Shown here piece by piece: positions 1 to 10,500 of a stretch of DNA of 64,000 bases (within the stretch, counting starts at the first letter, position 1; every line of letters starts with the position of its first letter). The translations under genes were made by a program, and so were the position numbers. The DNA comes from Macropodus opercularis (lineage: Eukaryota; Chordata; Actinopteri; Anabantiformes; Osphronemidae): contig CM061109.1 in NCBI GenBank assembly GCA_030770545.1, positions 3,534,001 through 3,598,000 of the forward strand, in the 5' to 3' direction. The notes beneath the pieces are model-generated. The model saw only the letters and a program-made list of their open reading frames with translations, did no database searches and was not told the origin of the DNA.

Positions 1-211
1 GTATTATGGACGTGTGTGCCACATTATTACAGTGTTTTTTGTGCAGTAGACAAGACGGAAAAACATGCTCAGACAGATGAAGATATTTTAAGCACCTATC
101 GATACTGATTGTTGCTGATTCTTACTACTTACTTACTTACAGCTTATTAATCTGTAAAGATGTGGTATCTATCTGTTGTTAATAAGTTTTACTTTTTCCC
201 CTCAATTCCAG

Positions 212-288
212 GTAACAGACAAGCAGACTCCTGCAGTGGCAGTTGAGAGTGAGATGCCCCCTGCTTCCAGTACGATGTTAATAATCAG
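212..288 (+). CDS. 77-nt putative coding exon of the left arm (copy A)
   Basis: A pyrimidine-rich acceptor (...CCCCTCAATTCCAG) precedes it and a CAG|GTAAAG donor follows it. The exon is 77 nt long. The frame that starts with its first base is open throughout and contains residues TPAVAVESEMPPASS. The same 77-nt exon, open in the same frame, occurs four times in the window: here, 38352-38428 (+), 16255-16331 (-) and 58754-58830 (-). The inverted copies carry several amino-acid changes but keep length, frame and splice sites, which fits a real exon of a duplicated gene. I do not recognise the protein. Confidence 0.5.
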
Positions 289-2460
289 GTAAAGAAGTAG
301 GGCCATCACTGTGGTCACAAGTCATGGTTGTTGCTCTGTGCTGTGTGTAGTTTCAATATAATAATAATAGGAAGCCGAACACACTACTTATAGTGGCAGC
401 ACTTCAAAACGTGATCCGTTTTCATTGCAGTATCTTTGCGTCTCCACAACGTTTTAGTTTTTTTTCCGCAAAAAGCTCTGAATTGTTATCTGAAAAACAG
501 CGTTTTTGTCTTACAACTATCTTCCGTTCACTGCAAAGTTATAATGGCCGTGTCTTGTGTTTGATGTTGAAAGGCTTTAAAGACAGCAGGCATCTCCCAA
601 AATATCTACACACACACTGTATCACGTCTGCTGTGATATAAATATCTCCACATATTTCTGTGGCCGCGATGTAATTAATATATGATACTTTGCACTTTTA
701 AAAATGTGCATATAACTATTCTGTTGTCACAATTTCTGCCGGTAAGTGAACTTCACTATAATGTTTGTCTCTTGTAGAGAATTTCTGTATGAAGCCTTCT
801 CTATGGTAAATAATCCAACAGTGTTGTTTAGATACAGTGAGTGAAAACAGGGAACGTTTGATCACATCGCTTCCCACAGCAGGTGTATTCATATGTTAAT
901 GTTCACTCCTCACCTTGGCTTCAGCCGCCAAGCGGTGAAAGGCTGCTGAGAAGCCACCACGTTTTACAGGAGCCTTCCTGGTTTGTAAACTGCAGCATCG
1001 TCAGAAAAACGCACAGTTAAAGCTCCTCATTCAAGCTGCACCGTCATTGTTACCATTGTATCAATTGTATCATTCAACTTCAGCTGAACTTTCAGTCCTT
1101 TGCTGCTGCAGCCAAGGTGAGAATTCTCGTTTCCATCTGATTGCAACGATCTTAACGTGGGGGAGGGGACGTCTTTGCCTTTAGCTGGATGTCGGTGGAG
1201 ATTCTCAGTCATCCAGCTGAGGTTGTCTGAAAGTTGATTCATACATGTGTGTTTTTTTACACGTATTTAAAGTGGATGGTTGTGTGGAGTTTATTTATTT
1301 AAGGTGTCTGTATGTAACCAACAAACTGAATGAATGACGACATTAACATCGATAAATTCGTCCCCAGATCCTGAGCTAAACAACAGTGCGTATTTCTTGT
1401 CTAGTGTGTCCCAACACCGTGTTTTGTCAAGGAGTGAATCGTCTGAAGCGTCTTTTAATTCATACATTTTGTGTATTGGTCTCCGCTGGACTCATCACGT
1501 CCTGTCAGCTTGTGGGCGCTGGTGGCAGCAGCTCACTTCAGTTCACAAAGCGCAGAAGACAAGGTAAACAAAACAGTTATGTCAAGCATTATATCTTTCA
1601 AACACGCGTCCATATGTCTGTTATGAGTTGATTAAAAGGAGATTTTAGAAATTAAAATCAGGCAGAAACTCGGGTCGCCAAAACGGGAACCGCTGAACTA
1701 CACAAGACACCGCCAGGGTGGCTTCACAGGTGTTCTTGTCTGAATGGATGTAGCCACCATTGAATGAGATTTTCTTGTATAAATTTCCATTTTAGTGAAC
1801 CTTACTCTTTTATTGAGTTGGGAGTTTATATTATAACGTCTGATAACTACATAAATAAAGAATTCACAGAAATCCTCGGTACAGTACTGTGTGGTTGTAG
1901 GACTAGCCATGACCGGCTATAAGTGTCAGCCCATCGCCACCTACAGGTCATTTAGACGTAACACACGCTGTGCCTCGGCAAAAATGCAGTGGAAACGTGG
2001 CAGAAATGACAAACCAACGCGGTGGAATACGACACTTTTAACAGCTACCACTGTATTTCGTACAGATTTGAGTCAGGGTTTTGTGTGGAACTGTGTTTAA
2101 TTTGTGGTTGAAGCCATGGTTAACCTGATGAACATGTTGGTTCTCTTTCGCTCATGGGGCCCTTGCAGGGAGTGAACTGTAGCTCATACGTTTAGGATAC
2201 TACTTTGTGCCCTGGATTTCATTTTTACATCATTGGTGTAACACCTGTTGTTATCAAACCTTAAGTTCTTCTTATTATAATTGTGCATTTCTTCATCTGT
2301 TGTACATTCAAAGTATTGTTTTAAATGTGATCCATGGCACCAATTGATATGTTGCTGTGATACTTACTGTTATCCCTAGAAAAGGCCACGTCATCTTGTC
2401 AGTTTTAATGTAGTTGCTTTTTCAGGGATCATTTTCATCCAGTAATAGTTTTAAATTCTA
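289..2460 (+). other. Left arm, gene-like but unassigned
   Basis: About 2.2 kb between the 77-nt exon and the piggyBac insertion. Positions 317-2208 are missing from the inverted right arm, where the sequence equivalent to 316 joins directly to that of about 2209. Within it, an open frame from the ATG at 1334 runs across a strong AAG|GTAAAC donor near 1562, and a 69-codon frame at 1891-2100 is preserved in both copies but lacks an ATG at its first codon. There is no recognisable domain. This could be exons and introns of the same unknown gene or an old insertion. Confidence 0.35.
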
Positions 2461-4355
2461 TTAACACTAGAAGTCCCAGAGAGCAGCCATTTGGCTTTTC
2501 TACCTATAAAACCCGCAGGACAGCCGATGGGCTGGAAGTCTTTAGGCTAATATCCTTAATCAGCTGTGAACAGTTGCTTTTGTTATGTAAACAATGTGGG
2601 GCCATGCTGAACCACTTCAAGGAAACTTGTGTTTCACTTCATCTTAGGGAGAAATCAACACATGTTTTTTTCCTTTGTTGCTGAGGTTTATTGATAAAAA
2701 TAGTACAAAATAAAAAAAAAGAAACCAACCATTTGTACACATATTTACAAATAATATTAAAAAGTGAGTGAGTACATTCCAGCAATCACTCACAATCCTG
2801 GCACTGCCATTGTATCTCCCGTCTGCATTTACCACATGTGTATCTGTAGTAGTGAACACATCGCACAGTGGCATGATTGTTCTTGCCTTGGTGTTTGACC
2901 TGACACATGGCTCTTTTTCCAGGGCTTGGTGTGGAGGTTTGTGTCCGAAGCAATTGTTCTTTTCTTGCCTTCTTCGCACACATATGAGAGTTAGCCAACT
3001 CTCTTGCAAGCTCCACCAGGAAGTCCACCCGTCTTTCCTGCATTCAGGTGCCTGCTTGATACAGCACATGTGCATTCAGTGCTGTCATGTCAATCATGTT
3101 ATAGAACACGGCAACTGGCCAGCGCCGTGTCCCTGTGCGGACAGTGTACTCCCGCACCATCTGGTCCATCACATCCACGCCGCACTTTGTGGTGTTGTAA
3201 AGAGTGACAGTGTTTGGCTTCCTTTTGGTGGTATTATCAGTCTGAATCACGCTGTGCATGCTGCTAAGAATGTAGACGGTCTTCTTCCGTTTGGGCGCAT
3301 ACGCCGTCAGTGTAGCAGCAGTGGTTGAAAACACCTAATAAATAAGATAAATAGTTGTTTTCATAGCACTTTTACACACAATGACAAACTTGGCGGTGGT
3401 GATTCTAAAAATTAGAAACACTTAAACATAGAACCACAAAAGACGTGCAACATACCTGAGTGGTGAATTCATTGCGATCTGTGTGTCTAGCGGATTGAGG
3501 GATTTCCCGGCGAATCTTGTTGACTGTGCCGAGGATGGTGGTTTTCCAGCTAAGAAGTTTATGCGCAAGTGACAGCGATGTGAAGAAAATTGTCCGTGGT
3601 AACCACTGGGACGACTAGGGTCCTTGCCAAGATATGGGAGGACATTACAAATGTACTTGGATTTTAGGTCGCAAGCCACCCAAAACTTGATCCCAGGTTT
3701 GGTCAGGTTTAGTTGCAATATACTGCAAGTTCATCAACGGTGATATGTAGACCAGGGTTGTTGGATGTGATGCAATTGGTGACAAATGATCCGCACACAC
3801 TGGAAATGGCAGCAAACTTATCAGTCTTTGTTCGATCACCCTGGGTGGACCTGTCATCAAAGCGTAGGTGTCGCATGATGTCTTGGAAGCGGTTTTGCGG
3901 CATTGTTCCAATGATATTTGGGTTTCCCAGGTTTGCTAACCAGCAGTCACGTAGTGATGGAACCTTGGTAAGCCCCCGCAAGATGACAATTGCAATAAAT
4001 GCCATTAGTTCAGGGAGGGCCATGAACCAATGAACATGCTCCGTTTCCTGTGCATGTTGAATAGTCCATTCTTGAATGCTATGAAGCATGTCAAGAGTGA
4101 TGAAACACAGGAAGCTCTGAAGGCGACTCGAGATACTTTTCCTTAGCCGGTCAATCAAGTTCTCTGCTTTTAGCAGCAATCCCTCCCCCACACATACAAA
4201 CAAGCCACCAGCAACCATTCACACACACACCCCCAACCCCCCTGCAGATTGCTCAGGTAATGACCATATTTACACATGAATTGATGCTAATGGTAGCCAA
4301 AAGACTAGCCATTTAGCATCCACTTGGCTAAAGGAGGGTTACAAATCTCTGGGAC
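2461..4355 (-). mobile_element. Decayed piggyBac-type DNA transposon (copy A)
   Basis: The left end reads TTAA CACTAGAAGTCCCAGAGA, a typical piggyBac TTAA site plus inverted repeat. The inverse motif TCTCTGGGACTT lies at about 4347-4358, where the right terminus is cut short and joined to a LINE tail. The transposase on the minus strand is broken into several frames, and both termini cannot be matched as an intact pair, so it is immobile. It is present in both duplicate copies. Confidence 0.85.
2786..4218 (-). pseudogene. piggyBac transposase pseudogene (DDE_Tnp_1_7 family), copy A
   Basis: The family excises and inserts DNA at TTAA sites using a DDE-type catalytic core. The N-terminal half (4218-3709) includes an MPQNRFQDIMRHLRF block and reaches the first catalytic aspartate in TVDEL. 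A frameshift follows, and KPGIKFWVACDL continues in another frame. The second catalytic block (TTDNF) is readable only in a third frame. The C-terminal part (3334-3044) has the family signature GVDVMDQM...RRWPVAVFYN. After one in-frame TGA, a Cys-rich zinc-binding tail ends in CGKCRREIQWQCQDC (about 2786). A 121-bp intron (3335-3455; donor CAG|GTATG, acceptor TTATTTATTAG) separates the DNF block from the C-terminal block. Multiple lesions make it a pseudogene. Confidence 0.85.
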
Positions 4356-4543
4356 TTTTCCTCTACACTGTTGCTATTAAAATGAACAATTTATTGATTG
4401 GCTACAATTAAAAGCTTGTTCTATGTGGGATTTGTTGGGTCTAGTTGTGTAAGGTCTCAAATCTTACTTGTAAAGTGCCTTGAGATAACTGATGTAGTGG
4501 ATTGGTGCTATATAAATAAAGTTGATTTGAATTGAATTGAAAA
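4356..4543 (+). mobile_element. 5'-truncated LINE 3' tail (L2/CR1-group) fused to the piggyBac end
   Basis: About 190 bp matching the 3' UTR of the full LINE found at 42005-45944 in copy B. The shared blocks include GATTGGCTACAATTAAAAGC, AAAGTGCCTTGAGATAACTG and a GCTATATAAATAAAGTTGA tail ending in GAATTGAATTGA. It lies in the opposite orientation to that LINE. It begins within the piggyBac terminal repeat, so a truncated LINE copy landed in the transposon end or at its edge. It is present in copy B as well. Confidence 0.8.
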
Positions 4544-5101
4544 TTTAATCTATTTTTATTTCACTTTTTATCCTTTATCCTTTCCTCTACATGATCCTGG
4601 ATGAGAATCCTCTGTGTCCCGATCAGTCCTGCGCCTGGACTGTTACTGCAGCTTTAACCTGAGAGCAGATAGCTGAGAAAAGATAGATAACAAAAACACC
4701 ACATTCAGTCTGGAACAGCTGAACCTGTCACCAATAACAACCAGCTCCTCCTTTGCTTGGGTTTAAGATTGAGCTAAGATGGTAAATTATTATTACATTA
4801 TATAACAACAACATCAAAGATCAGTCAGTCGGGTCTTTATGTCATGAGCTCAGGTTTTATTGTGTACGTGAGCTGGGAGGGAGACCTCCTGCTCAGAATG
4901 AACTGCAGTTTGGCTACTCGTCCTGCTGAAGGAATCAGCAGTGTCGCTTAGGGGGCCCCCTCCTCCATGATGGTAGACGCTGGTTCCATGTGTTTTCCTG
5001 CAGAAAACACTTAAGTGTAAACTAATGATCTGATTTTCATGGGATCTCTTATCCATTAGTTACCATTAGTCACTAAAGCAAAGCTTCATGCAATGTTAAA
5101 C

Positions 5102-5104
<3 letters not shown>

Positions 5105-5196
<92 letters not shown>
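5105..5196. repeat. (CA)46 microsatellite
   Basis: Uninterrupted CA dinucleotide run of 92 bp. The counterpart in copy B (47327-47356) has only 15 repeats. Confidence 0.98.
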
Positions 5197-5200
<4 letters not shown>

Positions 5201-5458
5201 CTGTCACACACACTTTCATAGCACTACCTTATTTGTGTTTTATTGTAACTTCCTGATCTGATATGGTATCTGCCCACTAGACAATATATTTTCCCAGGCA
5301 TCTCGCAGTCACGGTCACTATTTTCCATTTTTCAATCATTCTATGTAATACTGTTATCTTTAACACAGTCACTCTGCCACCTCTGTTGTTGCTGATAACC
5401 TTGCTGAACACTCAGTAGCTGGGTTTGTTGACAGTTTCAGTGGTTCATATGTTTGCAG

Positions 5459-6231
5459 ATTTTGTGTTGGAGAGCGGCCCCATATCAGGACAGGGGCATT
5501 CCCTGGTAGATCAAAACAGCAACACCAGTTGGATGTTGAAGCAGCCTTGGCAAGTAGTACCCATAGCCATGGAGTTAAAAGGCAGTGTGCAATTCCTCAA
5601 AGGTTGAATCAGGCATGGCAGTTGTTAATGACACTCAAAGATGCTGTTGAGTTGGTTATGTCACCCATCCACACTGATGAAAGCATAGGTCACCTAGATA
5701 GGTCCACACAGATTTAACATTGTTTTCCCAGAAGGGAAATTGATTCCCAAGCATCATTTTGTCGAGCATTACCCGCAGCTCATTAAAGCATTTGGCCCAC
5801 TAGTGTTCTTATGGACAATGAGGTTTGAAGCCAAGCACCACTTCTTTAAGAAGAGTCAAGAATTCCATTAGAGGTTGTAAATAAGAACATTCAAGAATTT
5901 GTATTGCAGAAATGTCCTGGAGAGACAGTTGTTCATTTGACAAATAAGGCTGAATATCAGGGGACCTGTTACAGCATTGGCATGATGTTGATATATGGCT
6001 CCACTGGTGGGTTGCCCGACTTTGCTGAAATACTGCAAATCACCATTGTTCATGACAACTTGGTGTTTGTAGACAGATTGCAAAGTGCATGGTACTGTGA
6101 GCATCTTAGATGCTTCAAGTTGGAGGACACTGGCACAGTCACAACTCACTGACATAAAGCCACTGTCTGCCTATTCAACGGAAGGCTGTCGAATGGTTTC
6201 TCTGAAACACCACATCTACTTGACAAACTAG
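5459..6231 (+). pseudogene. Relic of a multi-copy teleost gene (C-terminal part), copy A
   Basis: Acceptor TTTGCAG at 5458 and donor CTAG|GTAAAG at 6231. Between them the reading frame changes repeatedly. Pieces include LKDAVELVMSPIHTDESIG, then in other frames PKHHFVEHYPQLIKAFGPLV, LWTMRFEAKHHFFK and STGGLPDFAEILQI. I recognise this as the C-terminal region of an uncharacterised protein family present in many copies in fish genomes, whose function I do not know; that recognition is from memory of the family and was not searched. The N-terminal part is absent. The frameshifts are shared by copy B, so the decay predates the duplication. Confidence 0.6.
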
Positions 6232-6279
6232 GTAAAGAATCAATTCACAATCATCTTGTGAATTGTTGTTGTGTGACAC

Positions 6280-9095
6280 GTGCAAACAGAACCTTCTGTC
6301 ATTACACTGACTCCCATGAATGAGGCTGCGTGTTCCTTTCCTGCGTCAGTGGCTCAGACTTTCCAGGATGACAGTTCCTCAGTCACTTCATCTGACACGT
6401 TGTTGTTGTTCCACAGGTTGTTCCACAGTCACTTCATCTCATTCAGCCCCCAGAGTATCGATCCCACCCCTGGCCACATAATTTTGCGGTACCCACTTTT
6501 TCATTTGATGTTGAAATCCTCCTTCAAGAAGGAAATAAGGTTTATGAATGTGATGGCTCACTTCTTCAGAATCCAAGCTTGAACTCATGACTCATACTTG
6601 AGAAACTTGCTAGAGCAATATTCAACTACACTGCTTGTCCCACCGGACTTCAAATACAGGCAGTTACAGAAGCTTTGATTAAAAAACATCCCTGCCTAAA
6701 AGAGCCTGGATCCTCAGTTTCAAGCATGTATGGGTGGCAGCAACGTCTTAAATAAAAGACGGCTAATTACCGCTTTAAAATGAGAAGACGTGATGTACCT
6801 TGTCCTGAGCTTGACATAAACTCCTTGAAAAGGAAAACTCCTGGTAAAAAAAACCTGCACAAAATTGCAAGAGGCCAAAAAGAGCAGAAGTGAACTATCT
6901 ACCTCCACATCCAAGTGGAGAAAGTCTGGAAATGGAGAGACATGACCTTCTTAATGAGGTTAAGAAGAAGAACAACACAAAGGTGATTCAAGAGAAAATG
7001 TCAAAGACATTCTCTTATAGAAGGTTCGAAGTCGTAAGTGGAAGTCCAGCTGCTGATGACTTCAAAGAGAGGTGGCCTGCTTTGTTTTGTGAAAGTGGGG
7101 TAGGTGAATCTTTAAAATTATAAAAATATTATGTGCTTTTCTGAGAACTAACATTATTTGATATTACAGTACAGTATATACAGTAAAGCACATTCCTGTT
7201 AAAGTAAGTTAAGTTAAAGCCAAATTAATAATCTTTATTTGGAGTTGATGATTGTAAATAGTTTATATCCATGTCATAAATTGTACTTTAGCTCTCGACC
7301 ATTAGCCCATTTTCTAAAGTTGTACATTCTGTTTTTTCAGGAGAATAACCACAATATCTCTGGAGCAGACCTTCATGTACAACCTAGATAAGTATACACC
7401 AAAACTTACTGCCCTGATGAAAGCCAAGGGAGGTGTTTTGGGACCAAGTTGAGGCCCTTCTTGGACAGGCTGAGTGGGGTATGTCCTGAATGTGGTAGCT
7501 TCTGTCTGTCTCTATATATTCCATTTTTCTATTTGCTTGAATTGCTGCTCTGTTTGATTTTGAATTTTCTTCTGTATGAGTAATGATCCACTGTGGTTCT
7601 TTCAACAGATGCAAAGCAGTCAGATGAGACGTGACGCTGTTATCCGCAGCCTTATATTATATCTTGGTGAGAAAGAAGAGGAGCTTTTTGAAGATTGCAC
7701 GGTAATGCATGAAAATGTTCCTGTTCTTTTCCCCTCATTCGTTTGGATCGTCTGCCAGGGTCCAGTCCTGCTCCGGTCCGTGATCAACACAACTGTAGTA
7801 GAAAAAGTTCATGCATATAAAGATATTTGTAGCGGAATATATATATTTAGCACATATGCATTTAGTTCAGGCTAAAGGGTTTAGAAAAGAGTAGAACAGG
7901 TAGAACAGGTCCTGTCTAGGCTGTGCAGGCTTGCTGGCCTTGGGTCCGAAGACAATCTGGCTTTTAGACAAAACAGTCTGAGCTGTTGAACAAAGGAATT
8001 TGGACAAACAATTCTTGGTATGAAATCTTCACATTTTGACGCATGTTCAGGGTTTAAAACCACCTCTCTAGAAGGAGACGGGGGAGATGTGAGCTGTGCT
8101 GGGCTGGGAGACACAGCCAGCGTCTCCCAGCCTGGGCTCCGTCCTTCCCCACACGCGTCTGTGAGCATCTCCCGCAGGAGAGAGAGGTGACTTTGTTTTC
8201 CTGTCTGCATATTTTCTCATCTCACCACTGAAAATAAATTCATGTTTGATTATTTGAACCTAATGCTGCCTCGGCTTGAATTCCTCTGAGTTGGGACATC
8301 TCTGACCACTACACAAGCAGGAGCAAGTAACCAAATCATCCGGTCCCTGAAACAAAACGAGCCACATTGTTTACTCGAAATGAGGACGATCCTCCTCATT
8401 TCTTCCTTACTGATATTTACTGGTATTTACTGGTATTTACCACTGCTTCAGATTCAACCATTTGCACACACAAACACTCACAATCAGGTTGGGTTGACAC
8501 ACTGGGGGGCATCTTGGAGATTCAATGTCTGGCCCAATGACACTTTCATTGTAATCTGGATTTATCAAGTCGTAGATTTTCCTAGGCTACATTAAACTGG
8601 CAAGAGGCACAGTCTGTAGCTGAGAGCAACATTAAATCCACATTTTTGCAAGGGCTACAGTTTGTGTTGTGGATCTAGCTTGTCCCATTATTTAAGACTG
8701 ATTCATTGGTAATGTACAGGTGTTTTCCTTGTTCATTATGCATTATCAACTAAGTTACTTAGCAATATAAGACTTAATTTGTGGTATTTTGTATGCAGGA
8801 GGACAGACGCAGCGATGCCTCTCACCACATCCTTAGGATCCTGGTCGTCCATAGAGGAGATGGAGAGGATCCAGTGGACGTATCAATAATTCTGGAAGGC
8901 AAGGGGATGCTTACAGGATGCAGCAGCACTGCTACAGCTTGTTCACTACTTATGGGGCTGATTTATACCCTCAACCTTGCCTACCCCCCTGTACTGCGTT
9001 ATACCTTTGAGGTGTTTCAGAAACTTTTTCTGGAACTGGACATGATTAAACTTTCTCCAAAAGTACAAGCTCTTAAGCTTAAGCTGTTAACTTAA
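6280..9095 (+). pseudogene. Relic of a second multi-copy teleost gene, four exons recognisable (copy A)
   Basis: The exon layout is still clear: 6280-7099 (donor G|GTAGGT), 7341-7478 (acceptor TTTTTTCAG, donor G|GTATGT), 7609-7701 (acceptor TTTCAACAG, donor ACG|GTAATG) and 8799-9095 (acceptor TTGTATGCAG, stop TAA). Residues include RRRDVPCPELDINSLKRK, VIQEKMSKTFSYRRFEVVSG, MRRDAVIRSLILYLGEKEEE and CSLLMGLIYTLNLAYP. Frameshifts and stops break exons 1 and 2. The product family is an uncharacterised fish protein that I recall only as multi-copy and mobile-element-like. Copy B keeps about 590 bp more at the 5' side. An AATAAA lies downstream at 9557. Confidence 0.6.
8102..8132. other. Perfect 11-bp inverted repeat (hairpin), copy A
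   Basis: GGCTGGGAGAC (8102-8112), a 9-nt loop and GTCTCCCAGCC (8122-8132). It sits in the third intron of the decayed gene, in a GC-richer patch, and is conserved at 50833-50863 in copy B. Confidence 0.85.
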
Positions 9096-10500
9096 ATGAC
9101 AGTACTGAACTGTTCAACAGTACTGTCAACGTTTGTCTTTTAGGTGAATTTTAGTTTCTGTGATTGATGTTTGTGGCCATGCTAACATTTTATCTGTAAC
9201 TGTTAATGCTTTTAAGGTAAGGCTATTCTAGATCAAAACTTTGAGTAGTGGTGGTAATGTTGGTGGCTGGATTTAGCTTAACATGAACTTTTATTTTGTA
9301 CATTTGTGGCATTTCTTTCTGTTTTATTATTTTATTTTGACATGCAAAATTAGCCTTAGCCTCTGTTATTTTGCATCACAGAACAGTAAAACACTCAGGG
9401 TAGATTTAAGTTATTCTTCATTTTAGAATACAGCAAATTAAAACTTGCTTTGGCTACTGAAAATCTTTGTATCTGTGTCTTGAAATGAACCGTGTTTAGA
9501 AAATACAATGTTTAATTATATTCTATTTTGTGATTTGTGATCAATGTTTATGAAAAAATAAAGATTGATTTTGCAATGTAGTACATTTGGTAACATTTAC
9601 ATAACTATAGTGAGTAAAACAAAATCATACAAGTGAATAAATTTAACAGTCAATTAAAAAACAATATAATAAAATGTACTCAACTATTAGAACAAGATTT
9701 ACTTAATATTTTCTTGCTCATGAGGAGCCTGTGGAAAAAAATAAGTGATTTTAATAAAAGTAAATCATTACTTAAGTAAAATTAGGTAATATTTAATTTG
9801 CCTTTTCAATTGTGTTAAGATTAGTAGCAAGTACATTTAACTTTATTCTGGCAGGTAAGCTGTACTTAATATTTTGGCAGTAAAATGTACTTACAAAGCA
9901 TAAGCGCACATTGTTACGAGGATTAAATCAAGTAACTCCGACAAATTAGTAAATTTTATTTTAGTGTATAATCTGACAATGCTGTCTCTTCAAACAGTTC
10001 CAGTGGCACAAGACCAGGTTGTATGGCCAACGTTCTCACAAGTTTTTAACTATACAAGGACCCCCTGCTAACTGCCATTCAATATTCCAGCTAGAAACAC
10101 GACACTGTCCCTGTTTAGATCCACTCATCAGCCTCGCACAAGCTTTTGCCAAATACACAGCCATAGATGATGAGACGAGACAATTATTGCAAATATTCCC
10201 ACCATACACGGTATCATATACAATAACATGCATATGGACATTCCCAACATCAGCAGGACACTTATTCATCCTGTGTGGACTGGTTTTGTGATAATATGCA
10301 ACCTGCATCACTTCCTCTGAATACTACTCAAGCAGATCCAGTTGAAGCCCCACTCAATGATGCAAACATCACACATTCTGACACATAAAACACATAAACA
10401 TTCTCTGGGCCACTCAGGTCTGAACTCCTGACGTGGCCAAACCTAATTTTGAACAAGAAACAAGCCCCTAACTTACTTAGTTGAGACACTTTGCCCGCAT
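9096..10500 (+). other. AT-rich 3' flank; no gene seen
   Basis: It contains an AATAAA (9557-9562) that could have served the upstream relic gene, followed by an AT-rich stretch (about 9590-9960) rich in TACTTAA-like words. A 90-codon frame at 10019-10291 has no recognisable domain and is overlapped by an equally long minus-strand frame, so I do not call it a gene. Confidence 0.4.
9557..9562 (+). terminator. Polyadenylation signal AATAAA
   Basis: Canonical hexamer about 460 bp after the stop of the four-exon relic gene, followed by T/G-rich sequence. It is a plausible ancestral 3' end. Confidence 0.4.

Noticed and set aside
1027..1242. 71-codon minus-strand frame in the left arm
   Set aside because: It is disrupted by the copy B rearrangement near 39208 and shows no domain or splice support.
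2768..3328. 186-codon plus-strand frame at 2768-3328
   Set aside because: It is the complementary shadow of the piggyBac transposase C-terminal region, which has a recognisable family signature on the minus strand.
2461..4380. Placing the piggyBac right end at the TTAA at 4377-4380
   Set aside because: The sequence from about 4352 onward aligns to the LINE 3' UTR, including the bases around that TTAA, so the TTAA is most likely fortuitous.
10019..10311. 90-codon frames on both strands at 10019-10311
   Set aside because: Mutually overlapping, without domains, and no splice or start context favours either strand.
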